Source: Sphingopyxis sp. FD7 (GTDB lineage Bacteria > Pseudomonadota > Alphaproteobacteria > Sphingomonadales > Sphingomonadaceae). From it: a stretch of 64,000 bases of DNA. Below are positions 43,060 through 52,863 of this stretch, piece by piece (positions within the stretch are counted from its first letter, which is position 1; each line of letters begins with the position of its first letter). The DNA lies in the NCBI RefSeq assembly GCF_003609835.1, contig NZ_AP017898.1, positions 930,001 to 994,000 of the forward strand, read 5' to 3'. Under the pieces are notes generated by a model that ran no database searches, was not told the origin of the DNA, and was given only the letters and a program-made list of their open reading frames with translations. The position numbers and the translations under genes were made by a program.

Positions 43060-43264
43060 CGGGAGGGCCTTTCGTGGATCGGTTATGGCGGTTGAGAGGA
43101 TGAGGAGCGGCGACCTTCAACCACATAAGGGTGGGGGAGTTCAAGGGCGGCCGAAACGAAGCCATGGGCCGGCGGTGCGCACTGCCCGTTTGCCCGCCCT
43201 TGACCCCCGCGCGCGGCTGCGCCAAGGGCGGCGGCACTTGTTGCACCTGCGAAAGAGCGGAATT

Positions 43265-44188
43265 GTGGCCGACGCGGCGGAGACGAAACCCTTAAGCTTT
43301 CAGGATATGATCCTGACGCTGCACGCCTATTGGAGCGCGCGCGGCTGCGCGATTTTGCAGCCCTATGACATGCGCGTCGGCGCAGGGACATTCCACCCCG
43401 CGACCACCCTGCGCAGCCTGGGGCCCGAGCCGTGGAACGTCGCCTATGTCCAGCCGAGCCGTCGGCCCACGGATGGCCGCTATGGCGAGAATCCGAACCG
43501 GCTCCAGCATTATTACCAATATCAGGTGATCCTGAAGCCCTCGCCCGCCGACCTGCAGGAACAATATCTGGGCAGCCTCGCCGCGATCGGCATCGACCCG
43601 CTGCTCCACGACATTCGCTTCGTCGAGGACGACTGGGAATCGCCGACGCTCGGCGCGTGGGGGCTGGGCTGGGAAGTCTGGTGCGACGGGATGGAAGTCA
43701 CCCAGTTCACCTATTTCCAGCAGATGGGCGGTTTCGATTGCAAGCCCGTCGCGGGCGAGCTGACCTATGGGCTCGAGCGGCTCGCCATGTATATCCAGGG
43801 CGTCGACAATGTGTACGACCTGCGCTTCTCCGACCCCGTCGGCGACGTGCCGGGGGTGAGCTATGGCGACGTGTTCCTCGAGAATGAACGCCAATTCTCG
43901 AAATGGAACTTCGAGGTCGCCGACACCGACAGCCTGTTCGCGGGCTTCAGGGCCGCCGAAGCCGAATGCCAGCGCGCGATCGAGGCGGGGGTGCCGCTCG
44001 CCGCCTATGACCAGGCGATCGAGGCGAGCCATTTGTTCAACCTGCTCCAGGCGCGCGGCGTGATCAGCGTGCAGGAACGCGCCAATTATATGGCGCGCGT
44101 CCGCGATCTGGCGAAGGGCAGCTGCAAGGCATGGATCGACAGCCAGTCCGAACGCTGGACCCAAAACTATCCGGGGTGGACGCTATGA
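43265..44188 (+). CDS. glyQ: Glycyl-tRNA synthetase alpha subunit
   Basis: The protein has 307 residues from GTG 43265 ([28 protein letters not shown]). It has the class II motifs [31 protein letters not shown] and [35 protein letters not shown]. It forms the alpha2beta2 enzyme with GlyS. The longer upstream frame has no SD or homology. glyS starts 149 nt downstream, after a family-C repeat. Confidence 0.96.
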   Translation: MADAAETKPLSFQDMILTLHAYWSARGCAILQPYDMRVGAGTFHPATTLRSLGPEPWNVAYVQPSRRPTDGRYGENPNRLQHYYQYQVILKPSPADLQEQYLGSLAAIGIDPLLHDIRFVEDDWESPTLGAWGLGWEVWCDGMEVTQFTYFQQMGGFDCKPVAGELTYGLERLAMYIQGVDNVYDLRFSDPVGDVPGVSYGDVFLENERQFSKWNFEVADTDSLFAGFRAAEAECQRAIEAGVPLAAYDQAIEASHLFNLLQARGVISVQERANYMARVRDLAKGSCKAWIDSQSERWTQNYPGWTL

Positions 44189-44201
44189 TGGCGGCAAGCG
44201 C

Positions 44202-44332
44202 GATCCTCCCCCACCGGGGGAGGGGGACCATGCGCAGCATGGTGGAGGGGTACGCGGTGTCGAGCGCTGTGGACGCGGGCCCGTGCCCCTCCACCAGCTT
44301 CGCTGGTCCCCCTCCCCGTGCCGGGGAGGATC
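44202..44332. repeat. Large palindromic repeat, family C, copy 2, between glyQ and glyS
   Basis: It starts GATCCTCCCCCACCGGGG and ends CGTGCCGGGGAGGATC, like the copy at 33201-33334. Its last bases GGGGAGGA form the Shine-Dalgarno sequence of glyS. Confidence 0.87.
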
Positions 44333-44336
44333 AAGA

Positions 44337-46613
44337 ATGACCGATTTTCTGCTCGAACTGCGCAGCGAGGAAATCCCGGCGCGGATGCAGGCGGGCGCGC
44401 GTGCCGAACTCGACAAGCTGTTCCGCGCGCAGATGGCCGCTGCGGGCATCGAGGTCGGCGACCTCACCATCTGGTCGACGCCGCGCCGCCTCGCGCTGAT
44501 AGCGAAAGGCCTGCCCGAAGCGACCGCTGCGGTTAGCGAAGAGATGAAAGGCCCACGCACCAGCGCGCCGCCGCAGGCGCTCGAAGGCTTCCTCCGCAAG
44601 ACCGGGCTGACGCAGGACCAGCTCGAAGATCGCGACGGCGTCTGGTTCGCCGTCATCGACAAGCCCGGCCGCGCGACCGCCGACGTGCTCGCCGAGGTGA
44701 TCCCCGCGATCATTCGCGGCTTTGCCTGGCCCAAGTCGATGCGCTGGGGCCGCGAAAGCGCCAGCAGCGAAAGCCTGCGCTGGGTGCGCCCGCTGTCGGG
44801 CATCGTCGCGATCTTCGGCGAAGAGCTGATTCCGTGTGAAGTTAGCGGGATTTCCGCGGGTTTCGCGACGCGCGGCCATCGCTTCCACTGCCCCGGCGAG
44901 ATCACGATCGGCTCGGCGTCGGACTATGTCGAAAAGTTGCGCGCCTGCCATGTCATCGTCGACCATGAAGAGCGCCAGTCGATGATCCGCGACGGCGCTG
45001 CGAAAGTCGCGGCCGACGCCGGATTGGGTCTGGTCGAGGACGAGGGGCTGGTGATCGAGAATGCCGGGCTGACCGAATGGCCGGTGCCCTTGCTCGGCCG
45101 CTTCGACGAGGCATTTCTGGAGGTGCCGCCCGAGGTCATCCAGCTCACCGCGCGCGTGAACCAGAAATATTTCGTCGTGAACGGCGCAGACGGCAAGCTC
45201 GCCAACGGCTTCGTCTGCACCGCGAACATCGATGCGGTCGATGGCGGCGCGGAGATCGTCGCGGGCAACCGCAAGGTGCTGGCGGCGCGGCTGTCGGACG
45301 CGCGCTTCTTCTGGGAGCAGGACCGCAAGACCCGACTGGAAGATCACGCGAAGAAGCTCGACCGCATTACGTTTCACGAAAAGCTGGGCACGGTTGCCGA
45401 CAAGGTCGAGCGGGTGGCCAAGCTGGCGCGCTGGCTGGTCGAGCAAGGCATCGTTACGAACCGCACCCCGGCGAAAGCCGGGGTCCAGGGCGGCACGGAA
45501 CAAACGGCAGCGCCAGGCAACCCTGGACCCCGGCTTTCGCCGGGGTGCAGCGATATTTCGACGGCGGAATTGGCCGACCAGGCCGAACTCGCCGCGCGCT
45601 TGTGCAAGGCCGACCTCGTCACCGAAATGGTCGGCGAGTTCCCCGAATTGCAGGGCCTGATGGGCGGCTATTACGCCCGCGCCGAAGGCTTGCCCGATGC
45701 GGTCGCCGACGCGATCCGCGACCATTACAAGCCGGTCGGGCAGGGCGATGATGTGCCAACCGCACCGGTGACCGTGGCGGTGAGCTTGGCGGATAAGTTG
45801 GATACAATTGCTGGCTTCTTCATGAAGAATATGAAGCCAACGGGATCAAAAGATCCCTTCGCCTTGCGTCGAGCTTGGCTTGCCAACATCTCTTTGGTTA
45901 TAGAAAATGATATTCGAGGCGAGTTGACCGCATGGCTTGCAAAAGCCCGCAATCTTTACCTTGAGCAGGGCATTGGCGACGAACGAAGTTATCCTGACGC
46001 CGGTGGCTCAATCGAAAATGCGGTTGGTGCAGCTATGGAGCAAGTCTTCATGCTGGATGTTCGGGACTTTCTCGCCGACCGCCTCAAGGTCCAACAACGC
46101 GAAGCGGGCGTTCGCCACGACCTGATCGACGCGGTTTTCGCGCTCGGGGGCGAGGATGATCTTGTCCGCCTGCTCGCCCGCGTGAAGGCGCTGCAGGCGT
46201 TTATGGCGACCGACGACGGCACCAACCTGCTCGCGGGCTACAAGCGCGCGGCGAATATTTTGAAACAAGCCAGTGTTCCGGCGGAAGCCGGAACCCAGGG
46301 TGGCCAAGAACGGACGTCTGCGGATGCACGCCCTGGGCTCCGGCTTTCGCCGGAGCGCATGACGGATGTGGATCGGGCTTTGCTTGCCGCCCTCGACACC
46401 GCCGAACCGGCTGCGCGCAACGCTGTCGAAGAAGAACGCTTCACCGATGCGATGGCCGCGCTCGCGAGCCTCCGCGCGCCGATCGACGCCTTTTTCGACG
46501 GCGTGATGGTCAACGATCCCGACGAAGCGGTCCGCGCCTATCGGCTCGGCTTGCTCGCGCGATTTACCGGCGCGGTGCATGGCGTCGCCGATTTCTCGAA
46601 GATAGAGGGATAA
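44337..46613 (+). CDS. glyS: Glycyl-tRNA synthetase beta subunit, with two in-frame repeat insertions
   Basis: The 758-residue protein is longer than the usual roughly 690 residues. The N-terminus MTDFLLELRSEEIPARMQ and AELAARLCKADLVTEMVGEFPELQGLMGGYYA are diagnostic. Two palindromic repeats are translated: residues about 376-404 (TPAKAGVQGGTEQ..GPRLSPG) and about 646-677 (VPAEAGTQGGQER..GLRLSPER), both in frame. Codons from about 45779 to 46080 are markedly less GC-rich than the rest, though the protein is continuous. The SD GGGGAGGA belongs to the upstream repeat. Confidence 0.95.
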   Translation: MTDFLLELRSEEIPARMQAGARAELDKLFRAQMAAAGIEVGDLTIWSTPRRLALIAKGLPEATAAVSEEMKGPRTSAPPQALEGFLRKTGLTQDQLEDRDGVWFAVIDKPGRATADVLAEVIPAIIRGFAWPKSMRWGRESASSESLRWVRPLSGIVAIFGEELIPCEVSGISAGFATRGHRFHCPGEITIGSASDYVEKLRACHVIVDHEERQSMIRDGAAKVAADAGLGLVEDEGLVIENAGLTEWPVPLLGRFDEAFLEVPPEVIQLTARVNQKYFVVNGADGKLANGFVCTANIDAVDGGAEIVAGNRKVLAARLSDARFFWEQDRKTRLEDHAKKLDRITFHEKLGTVADKVERVAKLARWLVEQGIVTNRTPAKAGVQGGTEQTAAPGNPGPRLSPGCSDISTAELADQAELAARLCKADLVTEMVGEFPELQGLMGGYYARAEGLPDAVADAIRDHYKPVGQGDDVPTAPVTVAVSLADKLDTIAGFFMKNMKPTGSKDPFALRRAWLANISLVIENDIRGELTAWLAKARNLYLEQGIGDERSYPDAGGSIENAVGAAMEQVFMLDVRDFLADRLKVQQREAGVRHDLIDAVFALGGEDDLVRLLARVKALQAFMATDDGTNLLAGYKRAANILKQASVPAEAGTQGGQERTSADARPGLRLSPERMTDVDRALLAALDTAEPAARNAVEEERFTDAMAALASLRAPIDAFFDGVMVNDPDEAVRAYRLGLLARFTGAVHGVADFSKIEG
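45463..45548. repeat. Palindromic repeat (family B) inside glyS, copy 1
   Basis: Perfect 27-nt inverted arms run from GCACCCCGGCGAAAGCCG to CGGCTTTCGCCGGGGTGC, around a 30-nt centre. The reading frame is open through the element. Confidence 0.9.
46273..46363. repeat. Palindromic repeat (family B) inside glyS, copy 2
   Basis: Arms CCGGCGGAAGCCGGAACCC and GGGCTCCGGCTTTCGCCGG with extra CAGGG/CCCTG pairs. It is inserted after YKRAANILKQA, in frame. Confidence 0.87.
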
Positions 46614-46629
46614 AGCGAACCGTCAGTTT

Positions 46630-46708
46630 CCGTTCGTGTCGAGCGAAGTCGAGACACCGGGAAGGCGAGGATGAACGATGGGTATGTCGACTGCGCTCGA
46701 TGCGAACG
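46630..46708. repeat. Imperfect palindromic repeat between glyS and ppdK
   Basis: Arms CGTTCGTGTCGAGCGAAGTCGA and TCGACTGCGCTCGATGCGAACG pair imperfectly. This family is distinct from A-C. It lies in the 206-bp gap before ppdK. Confidence 0.65.
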
Positions 46709-46819
46709 GGAATTGAGATGCCGCTTAGCTTATAACGAACGAAGCAAAACTGAATCGACCAAGTGCGATTGCATACCTATCCAGCCGCAACCTCCTCCCC
46801 GGGGCAGCAGGAGCAAGAG

Positions 46820-49477
46820 ATGACGAAGATGGTGCATTTGTTCGGCGGCGCGGCCACCACGACCGAGCGGTCGAAGGAATTGCTGGGCGGCAAGGGGTCG
46901 AACCTCGCCGAAATGGCCTCGATCGGCCTGCCGGTGCCGCCGGGCTTCACGATCACCACCGAAGTCTGCACCGCCTATTACGCCAATGGCGAACAATATC
47001 CGGCCGGGCTGGCCCAAGAGGTCGCCGCGGGCATCGCGCATATCGAGGCGATCACCGGCAAGCGTTTCGGCGACGCCACCGACCCGCTGCTCGTTTCGGT
47101 GCGCTCGGGCGCGCGCGTGTCGATGCCGGGGATGATGGACACGGTGCTCAACCTGGGGCTCAACGACAGGACCGTCATCGGCCTCGCGGAAGCCTCGGGC
47201 GATCCGCGCTTCGCGTGGGACAGCTATCGCCGCTTCGTCCAGATGTATGCCGACGTCGTCATGGGCCTCGACCATGCCGAGTTCGAGGAGGCGCTGGAAA
47301 TCGCCAAGGAAGACAAGGGATTTTTCCTCGATACCGAAATGTCGGCTGAAGACTGGCAGGCGCTGGTCAAACAATATCAGGCGATCGTCGAGCGCGAGAC
47401 CGGCGCACCCTTTCCACAGGAGCCGAACGACCAGCTGTGGGGCGCGATCGGCGCGGTGTTCGCGAGCTGGGAAAGCGACCGCGCGAGAGTCTATCGCCGC
47501 CTGAACTCGATCCCCGCCGAATGGGGCACCGCGGTCAATGTGCAGGCGATGGTGTTTGGCAATATGGGCGACACGTCGGCGACCGGCGTGGCTTTCACCC
47601 GCGATCCCGCGACGGGTGAGCGCGCCTGGTATGGCGAATGGCTGATCAATGCGCAAGGCGAAGACGTCGTGGCGGGAATCCGCACCCCGCAATATCTGAC
47701 AAGGCAAGCGCGCGAGAAGGCGGGCGCCAAGCCGCTCAGCATGGAAGAGGCGATGCCCGAAACCTTCGCCGAATTGGGCCGCGTCTTCGACACGCTCGAA
47801 AATCATTATCGCGACATGCAGGACATCGAGTTCACCGTCGAGCGCGGGACGCTTTGGATGCTGCAAACGCGCTCGGGCAAGCGCACCGCCAAGGCGGCGC
47901 TCAAGATTGCGGTCGATATGGCGGCCGAGGGGCTGATCAGCGAGGAGGAGGCCGTGGGCCGCGTCGATCCGGGCGCGCTCGATCAGCTGCTTCACCCGAC
48001 GCTGGATCCCAAGGCCCCGCGCGACGTTTTGACCAGGGGACTGCCCGCCAGCCCCGGCGCGGCGTCGGGCAGGATCATGTTCACCGCCGACAGCGCGGAG
48101 AAAGCCACCGCGATGGGCGAGGCGGTGATCCTCGTCCGCGTCGAGACGTCGCCTGAGGACATCCACGGAATGCACGCGGCCAAGGGCATCCTCACCGCAC
48201 GCGGCGGGATGACCAGCCACGCGGCGGTTGTCGCGCGCGGCATGGGGCGCCCCTGCGTCTCGGGCGCGGGCGGACTGAGTATCGATGGCGCCGCGCGCGT
48301 GCTCCGCGTTGCGGGTCGCGAACTGCGCGAGGGCGACATCATCACCCTCGACGGCTCGACCGGCGAGGTGATGGCGGGCGAGGTTCCGACCTTGATGCCC
48401 GAACTCGTCGGCGATTTCGGCACGCTGATGGGCTGGGCCGACAAGGTGCGCCGGATGAGGGTGCGTACCAACGCCGAAACCCCGCAGGACGCGCAGGTCG
48501 CGCGCGACTTCGGCGCCGAGGGGATCGGGCTGTGCCGCACCGAACATATGTTCTTCGACGCCGCGCGCATCACCGCGGTGCGCGAGATGATTCTCGCCGA
48601 CAGCGAGGACGGTCGCCGCGCCGCGCTCGCCAAGCTGCTTCCCGAACAGCGCGGCGACTTTGCCGCGATCTTCCGCGTGATGGCGGGGCTGCCGGTGACG
48701 ATCCGTCTGCTCGACCCGCCACTCCACGAGTTTCTGCCGACGCGCGAGGAGGATTTTGCCGATGTGGCCGCCGCGGCGGGGGTGGGGATCGAGGCGCTGA
48801 AAGCGCGCGCGAACGAGCTGCACGAGTTCAATCCGATGCTCGGCCATCGCGGGTGTCGCCTCGGGGTCACCTATCCCGAAATATATGAGATGCAGGCACG
48901 CGCGATTTTCGAGGCGGCGTGCGACGTCGCCGCCGAAACCGGCGCGGCGCCGATCCCCGAGGTGATGATTCCGCTCGTCGCCACGCGCCGCGAGTTCGAC
49001 CTGATGAAGGCGGTCGTCGACGCCCAGGCGAAGGCGGTGTTCGCCGAAAAGGGGCGTGAGATCGCCTATCTGGTGGGAACGATGATCGAACTGCCGCGCG
49101 CCGCGCTGATGGCGGGCGAGATCGCCGAGTCGGCGGAGTTTTTCAGCTTCGGCACCAACGATCTGACGCAGACGACGATCGGCATCAGCCGCGACGACGC
49201 CGGGCGCTTCCTGACGCAATATGTCGACAAGGGCATTTTCGTCACCGACCCTTTCGTCAGCCTCGACGTCGAGGGCGTGGGACAGTTGATCGAGCTCGCC
49301 GCGACACGTGGCCGCAAAACGCGCGCGGGCATCAAGCTCGGCATCTGCGGCGAACATGGCGGCGATGCGCCGAGCATTCTTTTTTGCGAGAAAACTGGGC
49401 TCGATTACGTCAGCGCCTCGCCCTATCGCGTGCCGATCGCGCGGCTCGCGGCGGCGCAGGCGGCGCTGCGCAAATAA
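46820..49477 (+). CDS. ppdK: Pyruvate, phosphate dikinase
   Basis: The 885-residue enzyme begins MTKMVHLFGGAATTTERSKELLGGKGSNLAEM. The catalytic His467 is in GGMTSHAAVVARGMGRPCVSG, with Cys843 in GICGEHGGDAPS of the PEP/pyruvate domain. The ATP-grasp domain is at the N-terminus. It interconverts pyruvate + ATP + Pi and PEP + AMP + PPi. ATG 46820 is preceded by AGGAG; an upstream in-frame start is possible but less likely. Confidence 0.97.
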   Translation: MTKMVHLFGGAATTTERSKELLGGKGSNLAEMASIGLPVPPGFTITTEVCTAYYANGEQYPAGLAQEVAAGIAHIEAITGKRFGDATDPLLVSVRSGARVSMPGMMDTVLNLGLNDRTVIGLAEASGDPRFAWDSYRRFVQMYADVVMGLDHAEFEEALEIAKEDKGFFLDTEMSAEDWQALVKQYQAIVERETGAPFPQEPNDQLWGAIGAVFASWESDRARVYRRLNSIPAEWGTAVNVQAMVFGNMGDTSATGVAFTRDPATGERAWYGEWLINAQGEDVVAGIRTPQYLTRQAREKAGAKPLSMEEAMPETFAELGRVFDTLENHYRDMQDIEFTVERGTLWMLQTRSGKRTAKAALKIAVDMAAEGLISEEEAVGRVDPGALDQLLHPTLDPKAPRDVLTRGLPASPGAASGRIMFTADSAEKATAMGEAVILVRVETSPEDIHGMHAAKGILTARGGMTSHAAVVARGMGRPCVSGAGGLSIDGAARVLRVAGRELREGDIITLDGSTGEVMAGEVPTLMPELVGDFGTLMGWADKVRRMRVRTNAETPQDAQVARDFGAEGIGLCRTEHMFFDAARITAVREMILADSEDGRRAALAKLLPEQRGDFAAIFRVMAGLPVTIRLLDPPLHEFLPTREEDFADVAAAAGVGIEALKARANELHEFNPMLGHRGCRLGVTYPEIYEMQARAIFEAACDVAAETGAAPIPEVMIPLVATRREFDLMKAVVDAQAKAVFAEKGREIAYLVGTMIELPRAALMAGEIAESAEFFSFGTNDLTQTTIGISRDDAGRFLTQYVDKGIFVTDPFVSLDVEGVGQLIELAATRGRKTRAGIKLGICGEHGGDAPSILFCEKTGLDYVSASPYRVPIARLAAAQAALRK

Positions 49478-49531
49478 TCGCCCAAAGGGGCTTGCGCGAC
49501 TCCGCGCGGCCCCCTAAAGGCACCGCTCCAC

Positions 49532-49608
49532 GCACCCGTAGCTCAGCTGGATAGAGCATCAGACTACGAATCTGAGGGTCGGGCGTTCGAATCGCTCCGG
49601 GTGCGCCA
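49532..49608 (+). tRNA. tRNA-Arg (anticodon ACG)
   Basis: The 77-nt cloverleaf has acceptor stem GCACCCG/CGGGTGC with CCA encoded, D-arm AGCTCAGCTGGATAGAGC, anticodon stem-loop TCAGA-CTACGAA-TCTGA with ACG, and T-arm GGCGTTCGAATCGCT. It is the last clear core gene before the rearranged region. Confidence 0.97.
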
Positions 49609-49617
49609 GCTTTTTCG

Positions 49618-49650
49618 AGGCCTTCCGCGTTTCGATGCGGGAGGCCTTTT
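49618..49650 (+). terminator. Intrinsic terminator after tRNA-Arg
   Basis: Stem AGGCCT-T-CCGC and GCGG-G-AGGCCT with loop GTTTCGAT, followed by TTTG, 9 nt after the tRNA. Confidence 0.7.
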
Positions 49651-49655
49651 GCGGT

Positions 49656-49940
49656 CAGCAATCACATGGCAGTCTCGCAAACCGGTTTCGCGTCGGTGCC
49701 GCAGCGGGAGCAAGTCCCGCCGCCAGGGCCGAGCGCATGGGGCGAGGGAAGTCGAAGCCTGCGTCGAGATGGCGGCAGCGCCCCTCGCGGGGGTGCTGTT
49801 CGACCACTTCAAATGGCGCGGGGCGAGAGCGCCGTCGCGCGACGCGGCGCCGTGACGCCGATAGCCGGGGCCATTGGGATAATCGGGTCGTATGGGGGAA
49901 TCCCCTGAGTCTTTTGTTCGACGTGACAGATCCCCGGGAA
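49656..49940. other. Region without recognised gene between tRNA-Arg and an IS remnant
   Basis: About 285 bp. Only a short frame (49666-49908) is open; it has no start signal or family features. The DNA marks the change from core genome to the mobile region. Confidence 0.5.
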
Positions 49941-50562
49941 TGTGACCCGTTTTGATTAGAATCCGACGCGAAGGAGTCGGATAGAATATAGCAAAGCAGG
50001 TTCAGCGAAGAGCAGATCATCGCGATGTTGAAGGAGCATGAGGTAGGGGTGCCGTCGGCGGATGTATGCCGTCGGCACGGGGTCAGCTCGGCGACCTTCT
50101 ACAAGTATAAGGCCAAGTTCGGGGTGTGGAGTGTCGGAGGTGCGGCGTCTTCGGGCGCTGGAGGACAAGAACGCGAAGCTGAAGAAGCGCCTGGCCGAGG
50201 CCATGCGTGACAATGCGGTGCTGAAGGATCTGACATCAAAAAAATGGTGACGCCCGGCGCCAAGCGGGAGGCCGTCGCATATGCTCGTGACCATCACGGG
50301 CTGAGCGAGCGTCGGGCGTGCAGCCTGGTGGGCGTGAGCCGCCGAGTGATCAGATATGAGCCGACGAGGCCGGATGACGGTGCTCTGCGGCAACGCCTGC
50401 GCGAACTGCCGACCGAGCGCCGCCGGTTCGGCTATCGTCGCCTGGGGTGTCCGGCATCCCCGTTGCCCGGGAACTGACGATGCTGATCGGCCTGCGGGGG
50501 AAGCCTCATATGGTCGTCAACGACAATGGCACCGAACTGACCTCGTCGGCGATCCTGCGCTG
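49941..50562 (+). pseudogene. Degenerate IS3-family element (orfA/orfB remnants), fused to the CRISPR array
   Basis: The left end TGTGACCC resembles the terminal sequence of the intact IS at 52532. The orfA remnant ([42 protein letters not shown], then VRRLRALEDKNAKLKKRLAEAMRDNAVLKDLTSKKW in another frame after a frameshift near 50130) is IS3/IS407-group TnpA. The orfB remnant starts MVTPGAKREAVAYARDHHG at 50244. It reaches GYRRLG, then jumps to [16 protein letters not shown], so the middle of the DDE domain is missing. It ends exactly where an 11-nt CRISPR-repeat tail (AATGCTATGAC) begins. Confidence 0.85.
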
Positions 50563-52531
50563 AATGCTATGACCTAGTCCGCCGTAGCACACTGAACCAG
50601 TTAGTTGCAGCTGGACCGCGATTTCTGAAATGCTATGACCAAGCGCCAGCTGACCTGATCCCACCCCTCGTTGCAGCTGGACCGCGATTTCTGAAATGCT
50701 ATGACTAACATTACTGGTAACGCAATTAGAAATGTGTTGCAGCTGGACCGCGATTTCTGAAATGCTATGACTGCTCGCTCGCGTTTCCAGTCGATGAGAT
50801 CGTTGCAGCTGGACCGCGATTTCTGAAATGCTATGACACCTGCCACGCCAGCGGCGCTAGCTATTAAGTTGCAGCTGGACCGCGATTTCTGAAATGCTAT
50901 GACGCCATCGCAGTCAGGGCACCGTTCCGCCTGGTTGCAGCTGGACCGCGATTTCTGAAATGCTATGACCGAGCGGCGAGGAGGCAAGGCGGCGGGTCTG
51001 TTGCAGCTGGACCGCGATTTCTGAAATGCTATGACATTCGGTTCGGCTGGCTCGACGATTTCGACGTTGCAGCTGGACCGCGATTTCTGAAATGCTATGA
51101 CCTTAACGAACGCCGGATCATTCCGTTCGTTGTTGCAGCTGGACCGCGATTTCTGAAATGCTATGACTTGCGCCTGAATGTCCACAGGATCAGCGGCGTT
51201 GCAGCTGGACCGCGATTTCTGAAATGCTATGACCCAGCGTCGGGTCGGCCGATGCGATGAGCTGTTGCAGCTGGACCGCGATTTCTGAAATGCTATGACC
51301 CGCAAAAAATCTCATCGCGCCCAGTCTCGTTGCAGCTGGACCGCGATTTCTGAAATGCTATGACGACGTCTTGGGGTTTGTTGTCGCTGCCCTCGTTGCA
51401 GCTGGACCGCGATTTCTGAAATGCTATGACGCCGCGCAGATCGAGGCCGTGACCGAATGCGTTGCAGCTGGACCGCGATTTCTGAAATGCTATGACGCAA
51501 TCGACCGGCGGCATGTCGTGCGCCGTGTTGCAGCTGGACCGCGATTTCTGAAATGCTATGACTGTAGCAGCGTAGTGTAGAGGCCAACACGCGTTGCAGC
51601 TGGACCGCGATTTCTGAAATGCTATGACTCACGGCATTTTCGAAGCCGAGCGCAAGTTGTTGCAGCTGGACCGCGATTTCTGAAATGCTATGACCTATGT
51701 TTTCAACGTCAAAAGCGGCGGTAAGTTGCAGCTGGACCGCGATTTCTGAAATGCTATGACACAACGCTCAATGGTGGCGCGATTACTGGGTTGCAGCTGG
51801 ACCGCGATTTCTGAAATGCTATGACTGATCCACGCATCGCCGCGCGCCATGCGCCGTTGCAGCTGGACCGCGATTTCTGAAATGCTATGACCGCCGTAGT
51901 AGCCCCAGCACGAGCCGTCCTGTTGCAGCTGGACCGCGATTTCTGAAATGCTATGACGCCGCCATGATAATACTTGATGTCGGCAGCGTTGCAGCTGGAC
52001 CGCGATTTCTGAAATGCTATGACATAGGGGGTGGGTTACCGTGTGCAGCGGTCGTTGCAGCTGGACCGCGATTTCTGAAATGCTATGACGATCACCGACG
52101 TTGGACACAGACTCGATGAGTTGCAGCTGGACCGCGATTTCTGAAATGCTATGACGCCGACGCCATAGGTCGGCGGCAAGCGCAGTTGCAGCTGGACCGC
52201 GATTTCTGAAATGCTATGACTTTTTCAAGGTCAATCCTTTGGTTCGCATAGTTGCAGCTGGACCGCGATTTCTGAAATGCTATGACGGAATGCGCGGTGG
52301 CCTAATCCCCGGTCCGTTGCAGCTGGACCGCGATTTCTGAAATGCTATGACTCCTGCAGCTTCTCCGACGCCCGCTTATGGTTGCAGCTGGACCGCGATT
52401 TCTGAAATGCTATGACTGCGCTGGCAGAGGCTATCGGCCGGGCGCTGTTGCAGCTGGACCGCGATTTCTGAAATGCTATGACCCGTAATAATATACGGCA
52501 TGACAAAAATCAGTTGCAGCTGGACCGCGAT
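50563..52531 (+). CRISPR. CRISPR array, segment 1 (type II-C)
   Basis: There are 29 complete identical 36-bp repeats (first 50604-50639, last 52447-52482; each starts GTTGCAGCTGG and ends ATGCTATGAC). Spacers are 30 nt, with five of 29 nt (before 51329, 51790, 52185, 52316 and 52381). The left end is an 11-nt repeat tail (50563-50573), then a spacer. The right end is the first 19 nt of a repeat (52513-52531), cut by an IS. This segment has 30 spacers. The crRNA sense is the plus strand because the anti-repeat at 59463 is its complement and repeats start GTTG as in other II-C systems. Confidence 0.97.
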
Positions 52532-52596
52532 TGACGTGACCCCCTGATTTTCCTCCAACAGTGATTAGAGTCCGGTCTTGAAGGAAGGACGGACAG

Positions 52597-52863
52597 ATGA
52601 AGCGTTTGAGGTTTTCGGAAGAGCAGATCATCGGGGTGTTGAAGGAAGCGGAGGCGGGCGCGAAGACCGGCGAGCTGGCGCGGCGACACGGGGTGTCGGA
52701 AGCAACGATCTACAACTGGAAGGCCAAGTATGGCGGCCTTGAGGTGTCGGAGGCGAAGCGGCTACGCTCGCTCGAGGACGAGAACGCGAAGCTGAAGCGG
52801 TTGCTTGCGGACTCGATGCTGGACAATGCGGCGCTGAAGGATCTTCTCACAAAAAAATGGTGA
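52597..52863 (+). CDS. IS3-family transposase OrfA
   Basis: The 88-residue HTH protein ([47 protein letters not shown]) carries a C-terminal leucine-zipper-like helix ([32 protein letters not shown]). It binds the IS ends. Its end overlaps orfB at a run of A's (about 52849-52856), where a -1 frameshift would yield the OrfAB transposase. Confidence 0.93.
   Translation: MKRLRFSEEQIIGVLKEAEAGAKTGELARRHGVSEATIYNWKAKYGGLEVSEAKRLRSLEDENAKLKRLLADSMLDNAALKDLLTKKW

Noticed and set aside
46730-49357. An 875-codon minus-strand frame
   Set aside because: Antisense shadow of ppdK; no recognisable domain, composition typical of reversed GC-rich codons.
49666-49908. 80-codon frame after tRNA-Arg
   Set aside because: No Shine-Dalgarno, low-complexity composition and no family pattern; not supported as a gene.
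50601-52108. Long open frames across the CRISPR array (products with repeated VIAFQKSRSSCN or HSISEIAVQLQ units)
   Set aside because: These are translations of the 36-bp repeat, which is a multiple of three and stop-free in some frames. They are not genes.
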